From the NCBI GenBank assembly GCA_016930415.1, contig JAFGGS010000020.1, forward strand, positions 1 to 34,877: 34,877 bases of DNA, read 5' to 3'. The first letter of the stretch is position 1. The number at the start of each line of letters is the position of its first letter. Positions 14,894 through 22,865 of the stretch are shown here, in pieces. The position numbers and the translations under genes are program-made. This stretch comes from Candidatus Woesearchaeota archaeon (lineage in GTDB: Archaea; Nanobdellota; Nanobdellia; Woesearchaeales; SM23-78). The notes under the pieces are model-generated. The model made no database searches. It saw only the letters and a program-made list of their open reading frames with translations, and was not told the DNA's origin.

Positions 14894-15280
14894 TTATTTT
14901 TTGCTTTCTTTTTCATTCTTTTTCTTAAGAAGCGGATTCTCCAAAGGAATTCTCGGAAGCTTGTCCTTCAGGCCATAAAAGTAGTTTCCGAACAAGAAAT
15001 AAAGACGATTGACCTCGGCCTTTCCCGCGTCTGTCAAAGAGTAGACCTTCTTCCTGCCATGTCGCCTATAGCCCATAAGCTTCGCCTTTCTCAGGCGCTT
15101 AAGCGCAGGGTAGATTGTGCCTGGAGTCAGGTCAGAACCCTTTCTCCTGCCAATTTTCTTCGATAATTCATCCCCGCAAAGAGGGGCGATATTGAGCTCA
15201 TGCAGGATCAGAAACGACAAGAAACCTTTCAAGCCCAAGTTATCTTCTTCAGACGTTTTTTCAATATTTTTTGTGGCCAT
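14894..15280 (-). CDS. PadR-family transcriptional regulator
   Basis: 128 residues. The winged helix is typical of PadR: LGLKGFLSFLILHEL, CGDELSKKIGRR, LTPGTIYPALKRLRKAKLM and RKKVYSLTDAGKAEV. The C-terminal helix that would dimerise is short and very Lys-rich. I choose ATG 15280 because a TATA box (15303-15312) is centred 27 nt upstream; the ATG at 15292 would lie too close to it. It heads the transcript with the 210- and 406-residue proteins, and three dyads upstream suggest autoregulation and control of the cluster. Confidence 0.85.
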   Translation of the reverse strand: MATKNIEKTSEEDNLGLKGFLSFLILHELNIAPLCGDELSKKIGRRKGSDLTPGTIYPALKRLRKAKLMGYRRHGRKKVYSLTDAGKAEVNRLYFLFGNYFYGLKDKLPRIPLENPLLKKKNEKESKK

Positions 15281-15302
15281 GGACAACCCCATAGGAGAGG
15301 AT

Positions 15303-15312
15303 GTTTAAATAT
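15303..15312 (-). promoter_or_regulatory. TATA box of the PadR operon
   Basis: Minus-strand ATATTTAAAC, centred 27 nt before ATG 15280, predicting a leaderless mRNA. Confidence 0.6.
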
Positions 15313-15362
15313 TTATCGTTTTTCAAATATATCGCTAAGACAATCAGTTTGTTAAAAGATAA

Positions 15363-15424
15363 ATTGTATAAACAATCAATTGGTCAACATATATGTTGCT
15401 AGAACTATATATTGCTATAACAAT
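15363..15424 (-). promoter_or_regulatory. Three dyads upstream of padR, likely operators
   Basis: ATTGT-N4-ACAAT at 15363-15376, the perfect palindrome AACATATATGTT at 15386-15397 and ATTG-N6-CAAT at 15411-15424 are spaced about 24 bp apart, near two helical turns. PadR proteins bind ATGT/ACAT-type dyads. The position 50-110 bp upstream of the TATA box is more distant than for simple blocking repressors. Confidence 0.45.
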
Positions 15425-15937
15425 ATACAAAATTAAGGTTTCCGGAAAAGATCATGAGAATGCCAAGGAAGGACGCTCTTAAGCCTGGAAAAAAACAAAA
15501 AAACCATCAGGTCAAAAGAGGCGTTGATGGATCAAACAGGTTTGCGCTGAAGAAAAAAAAGAGGGAAAAAACCAGACGAGAAGCGGATGGGAAAAGGCAG
15601 GGATTAGCACAGCAGGATGGAAAAGAGATTTTCTCAAAAAAAAAGCAAGGGGCGGATTTCTTGAGAAAAAAGCGGTTTTTTCCGTGAAAAATCATTTTTA
15701 GAGAAAAACCTTCAAAAACAGTGCTTTTTTAGGGAAAAAGAAGCGCCGCCTCAAGGCAAAAAACATGGCAACAGCAGGGAAAACCAGCCGACAAGAGGAG
15801 GAATGAAGAGATGAGAAAAGAAACCGTGATTAAAGACCTGGAGAAGGAATAAGTGAGCTCAAAAAAGATCATGAATGCAGGATGATGCTGAAAAACCATC
15901 AGTTCAAAGCGTGAATGAGATGATAAGAGAACCAGGA
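15425..15937. other. A-rich 513-bp gap inside the cluster, no convincing gene
   Basis: A frame at 15454-15687 is open but encodes a Lys/Arg/Gln-rich peptide that follows the A-runs and has no ribosome site, so I do not call it. Two short related segments occur: AAAAGATCATGA with an ACCATCAGGTCAAA block (15446-15516) and AAAAGATCATGA with ACCATCAGTTCAAA (15866-15907). They may be protein-binding or transcript sequences shared by the cluster. Confidence 0.4.
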
Positions 15938-16837
15938 TTATCTCCTTCTCTTGCGCTTGTTCTTGTCGACACTCATCAAGATGCGCTCCAAACCGTTAGT
16001 ATCATCGATAAGCGCCTTGAAACATGCAGTTATCTTGTCTTCCGTCGCCATCCTAGCCCTGTAAAGAGGCTCAAGCTCGCAGTCGGGGAACTTCAAATGC
16101 TCAAGATGCACAAGCAGATCCATCAAGGCCTTCCTCTCCTCCTCTGACTTCTGCCTCATCAGGTTCAAGATGTCCTTGTATGCTAGCTCTATCCTGCTCT
16201 TGAACTCAGAAAACTTCTTGATAAAAGCCTCTATCTTGGCAGTCTCGTCAGACTCGTTTCCAGGCTTCACCTGAACCTTTCCCTGCAGGCCAGCCAAGGC
16301 TTTCTCTGTCTTGTTGAGCTGCTTCAGTATGATCTGGAGATTAAAAGGGTCAAGCACGTGTATGACCTCCTTCCTCAAGGAGATCTGATCAGAGGTATGA
16401 ATCTTGAAAGAGGAATTCGAGGCCTGCTCTGCCTGCTTCAAGAACCCCGCCGCAGTCTCTGTGAAATCATTGAGCATCGTGACGAACCGCTGCCTGTTCT
16501 CAGGAAGATCCTCCCCGGACAATAAACTGCTCAGGTCCTGCCCTTCCTGGACGCAAGTAAGCAAGACGTCATGGATAGCCTTCGACTCCATGGTCAGCTC
16601 AGTAGTCGCGACCTGGCAAAGCTTCTTGTATTCCCGGACGACACCATCAATTAGTTTCTCCTCCACCTGCTGGGTGAAGGATTGAACAATCCGCTTCTCC
16701 TCTATCTCCAGCTTCTCTTCTTCCTGCAGCTGCTTTCGAGCCTCCCTGGCCTCTGCCTTCTCGAGGCTGAAGAAGAACGCTCCGGGTGTGAATCTCTTCC
16801 TCATTGATTCCAACACAAGCGAGACCTGCCCCATCAT
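15938..16837 (-). CDS. Helical cluster protein, paralogue of the 291-residue gene at 19522
   Basis: 299 residues, helical throughout. A charged coil at 25-70 leads into the region HVLDPFNLQIILKQLNKTEK followed by ELAYKDILNLMRQKSEEE and HLEHLKFPD. The 291-residue protein has HILDIFNLQTAVKALS, DTAFKDIIRLMQL and RLVQMKYPA in the same order and spacing, so the two are divergent paralogues. The start codon overlaps the stop of the 729-residue gene (ATGA) and the ribosome site GGAGGTG lies within that gene, which indicates tight coupling. The tail NKRKRRR is very basic. Function unknown. Confidence 0.65.
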   Translation of the reverse strand: MMGQVSLVLESMRKRFTPGAFFFSLEKAEAREARKQLQEEEKLEIEEKRIVQSFTQQVEEKLIDGVVREYKKLCQVATTELTMESKAIHDVLLTCVQEGQDLSSLLSGEDLPENRQRFVTMLNDFTETAAGFLKQAEQASNSSFKIHTSDQISLRKEVIHVLDPFNLQIILKQLNKTEKALAGLQGKVQVKPGNESDETAKIEAFIKKFSEFKSRIELAYKDILNLMRQKSEEERKALMDLLVHLEHLKFPDCELEPLYRARMATEDKITACFKALIDDTNGLERILMSVDKNKRKRRR

Positions 16838-19023
16838 CTAGCACCTCCTCTACGAGGCAAGGCAGCCTCAAGTTTTTTCATGTAATCCTCGAACTGCACT
16901 ATAGCGTCCAGGTGAGTCTTCTCGCTCACGCCTGACCGCCTTGCAGAGTTGGTGAACTCAGAGGTCAACTTCGCGACCAAGCCTTTCCAAGCCGCCTCTA
17001 TAACGATGTATAGATGCATGCACTCGACCTTCTCACTCTCTAATTCTCTACGCCTATTCGCATCGGTAATCGTCTCTGTCGAGACGTCAAAGAGGGTCTC
17101 GAGTCTCTTAAGTGTCGGATGGGATCTCTTATAATGCCAAAGCACGCTTCCGCCAGTCCCTGACTTTCCTTTAATATGAAGCTTTCTCCATGCTGCAAGC
17201 GCTTCCTTCGCGTTCTTAAATCCGACTGCAGGAGCGACTTTCTTACGAGGCTTCATAGTCGGAGGCGCACCAGGAGGAGGAGGTGATATCATGTCTCCAG
17301 AAGGAGATCCGCCAGCTCTAGGCGTGCCTGGACCAGTCGCTCCACCTCTTGGAGTGGCTCCTGGCCTAGCGCCAGACAGAGCAGTTCCTCCTGGCGTTGG
17401 CGGTGTCGGCATCGTTGCTGCACCTGGCTTTTCCAGGTTGAATGATGGCACTATCACCATCTGCTGCTTCTCGTTCACGCTCAGTCTTATCTTCTCTTTT
17501 GGCCATCCTTGGGTGTGGAGTCCTTCTCTTCTCTTCTCTTTTATCCCCGCGACTCTTACAACTATTTCTTGGCCAAAGTATGCGTCGTCTATGTACAACG
17601 TGAATAATCCGTTCGGGAGCGTGCCTGTAGTGGCAACAGGCCTTGGGCCTATGAATGCTTCTACTTTGAAGGCTAATCCTGCTGATGCTTCTTCAGCCTC
17701 GTAGGCTTTTCCTGCTTCTGCATCGCTTGAGAGCGGGAGCTTCATCCCTGTCCTTTGGATGATCCAATGGTCTCCTTCGGGCTCTGCTCCGACGACCCTT
17801 CCTGCTATTATGCCTTTCCTGTCAAGGCCTGCTAGTGGGGTTACTACTGTTCTCATCCAGTCCCCTGTCCCTCCTGCAGTGACTGCTCTTATCCTGTACT
17901 CGTAGCTTTGGTAGGGCAGTATCTCTGCGTTGTGAAGCGAGAGTGGCCTTATTATCTTCCTGGCAGACGCTTTGTAAGTGTCTTCAAAGCTTGATTCTGA
18001 CCCTCCTGGCTCTCCTACGCGCCTCCAGGTGCTCCACAGCTTCCACCACCTAGTCAGGCCGTATCCTGTCCTGGCCCACCAGGATTGCTTGTGGGATGGT
18101 CCTGTCGGTTGCCTGTCGATCTCGTAGCGTATGATCTCAGAGTCTTTTGGAGCGTCCCACTCAAGCTTTACTGTCAGCATCCCTGGCTGTTGGTGCATCT
18201 TCCCTCTGAAGTTCTTGATCTGGGATGGCTTTGCTCCGCCGCCCGTCTTCTTGTTCCCGTCAGGGGTGTCTTTATTGCCGTCAGGGGTCGAGCCATCAGG
18301 GGAACCTCCAAGCCCAAGCCCGTTCAGGATACCTGGTCCTGAGAAGAACTGTATTATCTTGACGACTAAGAGTATCGCTAGGAGCATGTTGGTCCAGTAG
18401 ACTAGCACGGCGTATATGCTCTCTGTGAAGTTGCTGGTGTTAAAGCCTGGGTTTGCGCCTCCGATCGGTATCCTTGTGAAGACTGCCCACGCCTGGAGCA
18501 GCATTATGAGCAGGAGTATTATCATCAGTCCCATCAGGTTCTTTACCCAGCCGGCTGCCTTGTCCTTGTCGTCAGGCTTGCCTCTTAGGAGGAATACTGC
18601 TGCGTAGGATCCTCCCCAGAAGATTATGCCGAACACTACCGAACTCATGACTGCTGTCAGGGTTCCTCCTGTCGCCATGAGCCAGTCTGTCGGCATCATG
18701 AAGACTCCTATCATGCTGAAGGCGAACGCGACTATCCCTGCGGTCTTCTTGCCTTGAGGATTATCTTTGGCCTTGAACGCGTATAGGAGAGAGTAGTTCG
18801 AGACCGCGAACATGACCATGAAGAGCATGAACTTTAAGAATCCCTCCCTGACGATCACGTTGTCTTGCAGGCTCCTGATGTTGAACAGGTTGCTGATCAT
18901 GACGACTGCGCCGTCAAGAGGGCTTATCCCGCTGCTGTATGCGAAGACTGCTGGCGTTATGAGGGAGAAGAGCACTAGGCCAAGTAGTAGAAAGCGCAAG
19001 GTATTTTTTCTCACTCTCATCAT
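16834..19023 (-). CDS. Multi-pass membrane protein with fibronectin-III-like domain (central cluster protein)
   Basis: 729 residues. Signal peptide 9-28 (ends VFA); about five transmembrane helices at roughly 62-83, 94-112, 120-146, 160-183 and 204-226; an acidic/Gly repeat SPDGSTPDGNKDTPDGNKK (241-259); a fibronectin-III-like domain 267-397 (LTVKLEWDAPKDSEIIRYEI, YEYRIRAV); a carboxypeptidase-regulatory-like beta domain about 403-520; a Pro/Gly-rich linker about 525-605; and a helical C-terminus. A cleaved signal followed by a bundle of helices recalls type IV secretion VirB6/TrbL-like subunits, but I see no diagnostic motif. Ribosome site AGGTAAAGC. The gene is overlapped by 4 nt by the next helical gene. 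Confidence 0.7.
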   Translation of the reverse strand: MMRVRKNTLRFLLLGLVLFSLITPAVFAYSSGISPLDGAVVMISNLFNIRSLQDNVIVREGFLKFMLFMVMFAVSNYSLLYAFKAKDNPQGKKTAGIVAFAFSMIGVFMMPTDWLMATGGTLTAVMSSVVFGIIFWGGSYAAVFLLRGKPDDKDKAAGWVKNLMGLMIILLLIMLLQAWAVFTRIPIGGANPGFNTSNFTESIYAVLVYWTNMLLAILLVVKIIQFFSGPGILNGLGLGGSPDGSTPDGNKDTPDGNKKTGGGAKPSQIKNFRGKMHQQPGMLTVKLEWDAPKDSEIIRYEIDRQPTGPSHKQSWWARTGYGLTRWWKLWSTWRRVGEPGGSESSFEDTYKASARKIIRPLSLHNAEILPYQSYEYRIRAVTAGGTGDWMRTVVTPLAGLDRKGIIAGRVVGAEPEGDHWIIQRTGMKLPLSSDAEAGKAYEAEEASAGLAFKVEAFIGPRPVATTGTLPNGLFTLYIDDAYFGQEIVVRVAGIKEKRREGLHTQGWPKEKIRLSVNEKQQMVIVPSFNLEKPGAATMPTPPTPGGTALSGARPGATPRGGATGPGTPRAGGSPSGDMISPPPPGAPPTMKPRKKVAPAVGFKNAKEALAAWRKLHIKGKSGTGGSVLWHYKRSHPTLKRLETLFDVSTETITDANRRRELESEKVECMHLYIVIEAAWKGLVAKLTSEFTNSARRSGVSEKTHLDAIVQFEDYMKKLEAALPRRGGAR

Positions 19024-19072
19024 GCTTTACCTGTTAATTCTTTTATGCGCTGGAAAAATTATCTCGATAATC

Positions 19073-19489
19073 TCATCTCATGGTGAAGCCTGCTGACATC
19101 AGCATGACCGATTCTATGGTTATGATTATGTGATATATCAGGGTCGGGATCGGCCATGAGATCTTGAACACTCCAAAGGATATAAGGATAGGTACCAGTC
19201 CGAATATCACGAAAACGAGGCCAGCTATCATGAGCATTGTGTGGAGCATGTGGCCTGCAGGCTCTATCAGCCCGTCGAGGAGGACGTATACCCCTGCGAG
19301 GGCGACTATCCATACGAATAGCTGCACTGGCAGCTTGTTTATTATGGTGTGCAGGTTCAGTATCGATATCTTGAACAGCTCGTTTAGGAGCGGGATGAGC
19401 CCGAAGACTAGCAGGACTACGCCTACAAAGAAGCTTATCCAGTCTCTTGCGCTCATGTAAAAGCCTTTTTTCGAATTGAACATCTTCAT
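19073..19489 (-). CDS. Four-helix membrane protein of the cluster
   Basis: 138 residues with four predicted membrane helices (about 17-36, 54-72, 82-104 and 112-134) and short loops. The motif DGLIEPAGHM in the third loop resembles MIEPAGWF in the membrane protein at 29274-29954. The ATG follows AAGGTGATATC, a good ribosome site, and the gene lies between the 291- and 729-residue cluster genes. Unknown family; likely a membrane partner of the 729-residue protein. Confidence 0.65.
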   Translation of the reverse strand: MKMFNSKKGFYMSARDWISFFVGVVLLVFGLIPLLNELFKISILNLHTIINKLPVQLFVWIVALAGVYVLLDGLIEPAGHMLHTMLMIAGLVFVIFGLVPILISFGVFKISWPIPTLIYHIIITIESVMLMSAGFTMR

Positions 19490-19521
19490 GATATCACCTT
19501 CTTGTTTTATTGGATGCAGTC

Positions 19522-20397
19522 TTATGCTGCTTTTAGCTTTACCTCTGCTCTTGCTATGTTTATCAGGCCGTTGAGCTGGTCATCTAATCTCTTGAGTATG
19601 CCATCATATCTTGAGCCTGTGAGTTTCAGCAGCTTCTTGATCTCATCCTGGTTCTTAGCAGGATATTTCATCTGCACCAGGCGTCCGTTTATCGCTTTCA
19701 GCTTGGCATTATTCTCGGTTATGGTTAGTTGCATCAATCTGATTATGTCCTTGAAGGCAGTGTCTAGCATCTTCAGGACTTGCGCCTCGTCTGCTGTCAT
19801 CTTCTTGAGGGCTGCTTCTTCTTTCTTGTCATCATGCCTATGCTCTGCCTTGCTCACCTTTCGCAGGTCCTTGCTTAAGGCTTTCACAGCGGTCTGGAGG
19901 TTGAATATGTCTAGTATGTGCTTTAGCTCTGCAATCCTGCTGGCCCTGTCCGCCATCTGGATCGAGAATGAGTTTATGCCTTCGAGGGTCTGGAACCAGT
20001 TCCCGAGCACTTTCCTGAAGACGACTAGGTCTTCGCTTTCTTTCTTGTAGAAATCTGGATTAGTCTCGTCTTTTTCCATTTCGATGATTGCCAGTATCTC
20101 TCGTCTTACTGGTAGGAGGAGTTTCAGGATGGCTTTTGCCTCGTCGTCCAGCTCTTTTACCGAATCATCGCATAAGGCTTTCATGGAGTCGTAGACTCCC
20201 TTGACAGATCCAAGGCTCACTTGCGTATTCAGTTCCAGCGCATGTTTTGATATGGCCTTCTCGTCCTTCTCGTAGCCCTTGATAAATTCCCTTGCTGTTA
20301 TACGCACGTCTGCCCTGTCAAGGTTGCCTGTCATCCAGGCGAATGGGCGTTTTACTTTGTCTTTTAGGTCTTCCCATGCTAGGTCTAATACTCCCAT
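19522..20397 (-). CDS. Helical protein, first gene of the cluster
   Basis: 291 residues, helical, paralogous to the protein at 15938 (shared HILDIFNLQ and DIIRLMQ blocks near residues 137-145 and 215-225). The N-terminus VLDLAWEDLKDKVKRPFAWM is amphipathic and aromatic, as in the 406-residue protein, suggesting peripheral membrane attachment. No enzyme motif. The ATG is preceded by GGTGGAGTGA, and a minus-strand TATA box GTTTTATAAAC near 20476-20486 lies about 85 nt upstream, so this is probably the promoter for the block 20397-15938. Confidence 0.65.
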   Translation of the reverse strand: MGVLDLAWEDLKDKVKRPFAWMTGNLDRADVRITAREFIKGYEKDEKAISKHALELNTQVSLGSVKGVYDSMKALCDDSVKELDDEAKAILKLLLPVRREILAIIEMEKDETNPDFYKKESEDLVVFRKVLGNWFQTLEGINSFSIQMADRASRIAELKHILDIFNLQTAVKALSKDLRKVSKAEHRHDDKKEEAALKKMTADEAQVLKMLDTAFKDIIRLMQLTITENNAKLKAINGRLVQMKYPAKNQDEIKKLLKLTGSRYDGILKRLDDQLNGLINIARAEVKLKAA

Positions 20398-20563
20398 TAG
20401 TCACTCCACCTGTATCAATATAACTCCTAAAAAGCCCACCTTTCCTTTCAGAGTATCTTTTCCCTGAGAATCGAAGTTTATAAAACTTTCTAAAAACAAG
20501 CGCGTTTTCAGGAGGGAAGGAGAACGCGTGTTTTTTAAAGAAAGAGGATGTTTTCTTGGATGC

Positions 20564-20818
20564 TTATTCTATCTGGACTTTTCCGCCCACGGATTGTCCT
20601 GGCATGCCAGTCTCGAATATGACCCTGACCGCTCCTTTGTTGCCATGGGGCGATGCTACCTTTCCTGTCATGTCTTTCTGGCCTGTGTTGTACGTGACTT
20701 TCTTGCCGACTAGCTCTGCTGCTTTCTCTCGCGTGCTTATGCCGTCGACTATCACGATCATGTGCCTTTGGCTGGTCCGTTTTATGCTTCTCTTGTAGCT
20801 GTTTATTGTTCCTTGCAT
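20564..20818 (-). CDS. rpl35ae: 50S ribosomal protein eL33 (L35Ae)
   Basis: 84 residues, the normal archaeal length. Recognisable throughout: GTINSYKRSIKRTSQRHMIV, ELVGKKVTYNT and the signature GKVASPHGNKGAVRVIFE, which binds rRNA in the large subunit. The TATA box (CTTTTTAAAC near 20853-20862) implies a leader of only about 12 nt. It is monocistronic. Together with METTL5 and Lhr it marks the window as archaeal. Confidence 0.95.
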   Translation of the reverse strand: MQGTINSYKRSIKRTSQRHMIVIVDGISTREKAAELVGKKVTYNTGQKDMTGKVASPHGNKGAVRVIFETGMPGQSVGGKVQIE

Positions 20819-21099
20819 TTTATTGTCTGATATGCTGGATTTTGTGGGTGTTTAAAAAGGTTTCTAATTTGGAAACCTCAGGAAGTGTGAGCGTTTCAGA
20901 TTTTTTTTCTGGTGTTTGCCCGAACCGTTTTTTTCTCGTCGGAAGGGTTGTTTTCTGTTTTTCTTTTGTCTTGTTTTTTGTCGTCGGTGGAGAGCGCAGG
21001 ATGCCCCTAAAATCGAAACATTTAAATATTAGCACTACTAGTATACGTTTTATCATACCAATTGTGTAAAATCGGCTTGCAACGAGGTGCGATTCATAA

Positions 21100-21639
21100 A
21101 TGGAGAGTATAGAACAGACAATCAGAATGAACAATCTTTCTAAAGAACTCAAGAAGTACGGGTTTGCAGAGAGTTCCCAGGAAGCGATCGCGCAAGCAGG
21201 CTCAATCTACGGGAACGGAGAAGAAAGACAGACAGAGATAGAGCTGGCCCAGATGACCCGCGGCCAATTCAACGAGATAATCAACAAGATGCAGCGCCTA
21301 TGGATGTTCAAGGAAGCATCAGACCAGAAGATCAGCGTCATCGCAGACCAGCTAGTCAAGGTGACAGACAAGCTAAACGAAGTCATAAAGACCATAAGCC
21401 TCATGGAGATGAACCAGACAGTCTTCAACAAGAAGCTGAACGTGCTAAGAGAGGGCGCAGGCAGCAACGCGTCAAGAGTCTCAGCCCAGCCATCACAATC
21501 ACAAGAACACGCAAGAGAGTCCTCAGACCGGGAAAGAGAGGAAGCAAGAAGGCTTGTTGAGAAGCCGATCGACAGGAACGGAGTCGCTCCGGCTGACGTC
21601 AGCATCGAGAAGATGTTTTATTGCGGGACAAAAAGATAG
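21100..21639 (+). CDS. Conserved-looking coiled-coil protein, unknown function
   Basis: 179 residues: a helical N-terminus with a long coiled coil at about 50-120 (QFNEIINKMQRLWMFKEAS, IADQLVKVTDKLNEVIKTIS), a Ser/Gln/Arg-rich spacer and a distinct C-terminal block KPIDRNGVAPADVSIEKMFYCG that looks like a conserved short motif and not a random tail. I believe similar tails occur in other DPANN proteins of unknown function. TATA box CATTTAAATATT (21019-21030) and ribosome site GAGGTG support the start. The A/C-rich codon usage differs from flanking genes. Confidence 0.7.
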   Translation: MESIEQTIRMNNLSKELKKYGFAESSQEAIAQAGSIYGNGEERQTEIELAQMTRGQFNEIINKMQRLWMFKEASDQKISVIADQLVKVTDKLNEVIKTISLMEMNQTVFNKKLNVLREGAGSNASRVSAQPSQSQEHARESSDREREEARRLVEKPIDRNGVAPADVSIEKMFYCGTKR

Positions 21640-21704
21640 CATGGATTCATCGGGGGATCAATCTCAAACCTATCACAAACGCATCACATAACTCACAGCT
21701 AACC

Positions 21705-21742
21705 CGGATATGAATGAGGGCTTCGTCCCTTGTTCATATCCG
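21705..21742 (+). other. Perfect hairpin downstream of the coiled-coil gene
   Basis: CGGATATGAA pairs with TTCATATCCG over 10 bp and the stem continues with G-U-tolerant pairs to a CTTCGT loop, giving about 16 pairs in 38 nt. It lies 66 nt after the stop at 21639. It could be a transcript-end structure or the start of a structured RNA. Confidence 0.5.
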
Positions 21743-22058
21743 AAATATTCACTTCAGACAAGGTCATATTCACACGTTAGGCAACCAAGGAGTGGCCGGC
21801 TCAAAAGGCGATTCAAGAGGCCCTTGTTGAGAAGCCAGGAATGCTAGAGAGCAGTCCCTTTAAGGGAAGAAAAGCCCTCAGCAGTTGGCCAAAGCAGATT
21901 CCTACCTGCTTTGACAAGGATGCTTCAGGAAGGATCCCTAGCCGTAATGGCTTTGCGGCGACACGCTTGATTGTCCTGGATTACATCAAAAATACGAGCG
22001 CTAGCGGACTTTGGGCGCTTGGAATTCACAGGGAAATCCAAAAAAAGAGCTAAGTTTG

Positions 22059-22093
22059 AAGAGTGCAGGAGGAATTTCTTCTCCTGCACTCTT
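22059..22093 (+). other. 13-bp perfect hairpin in the non-coding region
   Basis: AAGAGTGCAGGAG (22059-22071) and CTCCTGCACTCTT (22081-22093) are exact inverse complements around a 9-nt loop. No T-run follows, so a simple terminator is unlikely. Confidence 0.5.
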
Positions 22094-22708
22094 GCTTATC
22101 TCAAAAGGCGTGTGATACTAATATTCACTAGCTAGATCAGGATCTGGAATGTTCCTGGTCAGGTACACCCCACTCCCGGGAAGTGCATCCAGAGGAAGCT
22201 TGTCCGATATGGACCAGGCAGCCACGCGGCGCATCCAGGCGGCAGGCATGCGGATTCGAAAGGCTTGCAAAAAAAGACAGTGATTTTGGCTTTCAAGTAG
22301 CGAGAGAATATTCCCTTGTTCAGGGCTTTTGGCGTCCTGGCCGCCTCAAAATAGACCTGCAGTCCAAGAATGTGACGTTCCTTAATTTTTTGCATCACCG
22401 GGGTGAAAGACAAGCGTTGTCATTTGTTGACAAGTGTTGGGATCTTGGCGTCAGAGGATTGATGAGCGCCTTAAGAGGGGATCCATTATTTAGCCCATGC
22501 CCTTGTCGGCTTTTGTCAGGGACGGTCTTTCGCAGATGAAGTGGTCTTTTTGGAGACTGGAACAAATAAAATACGAGCTGCTATCGTAAATACGGTCTTC
22601 TATTAGGCTCCTTTGACTCGCGGATGCACTCTTCTGGATGAGAGCCTTCTTTAAGGAGCTTGGGCCCCTGTTCTCCTCTTGGCATCGGGCTTCTAATGCG
22701 CCCGCAAG

Positions 22709-22725
22709 TCCTGATTTTATCAGGA
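22709..22725. other. 7-bp hairpin with TTT loop
   Basis: TCCTGAT and ATCAGGA flank TTT. It lies just before the second AGCC/GGC stem-loop (about 22737) of the region. Confidence 0.3.
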
Positions 22726-22865
22726 GCCATCCTCATTGGCCGTAATGGCTTGAGCCTCAACTATGGGGCCAAGGTCCAAGAAGGGAAAAAGAGTAAAGGC
22801 TAGAAAAAGAAAAAAACGGGTTTTTTGAAATTGTTTGATAGAAGGCTCGGGTACCGGGAAAGCAG

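Larger units (their letters stand above)
21640..22865. other. 1.2-kb gene-free but hairpin-rich region
   Basis: No frame here shows a believable protein; the open frames at 21841-22053 and 22183-22539 are low-complexity in composition, overlap others on the opposite strand and lack promoters or ribosome sites. Composition is balanced, unlike the AT-rich gaps elsewhere. Several strong hairpins occur (listed separately), and AGCCGTAATGGC-type stem-loops appear at 21937 and 22737. I looked for RNase P RNA and SRP RNA signatures on both strands and found none. It may contain one or more structured RNAs. Confidence 0.45.

Noticed and set aside
15454-15687. Open frame for a 77-residue Lys-rich peptide
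   Set aside because: Composition follows A-runs of the DNA, no ribosome site or TATA box at proper distance, no recognisable motif.
21841-22053. Possible 70-residue protein
   Set aside because: Spans several hairpins, unusual composition, no start signals.
22183-22539. Possible 118-residue protein, and an opposite frame at 22159-22413
   Set aside because: Both frames in the same DNA look equally plausible, neither has promoter or family resemblance; treated as non-coding.
21640-22865. RNase P RNA or SRP RNA
   Set aside because: No GAGGAAAGTCC/ACAGAA pair or SRP helix 8 motif (GGAAG.AGCAG) on either strand.
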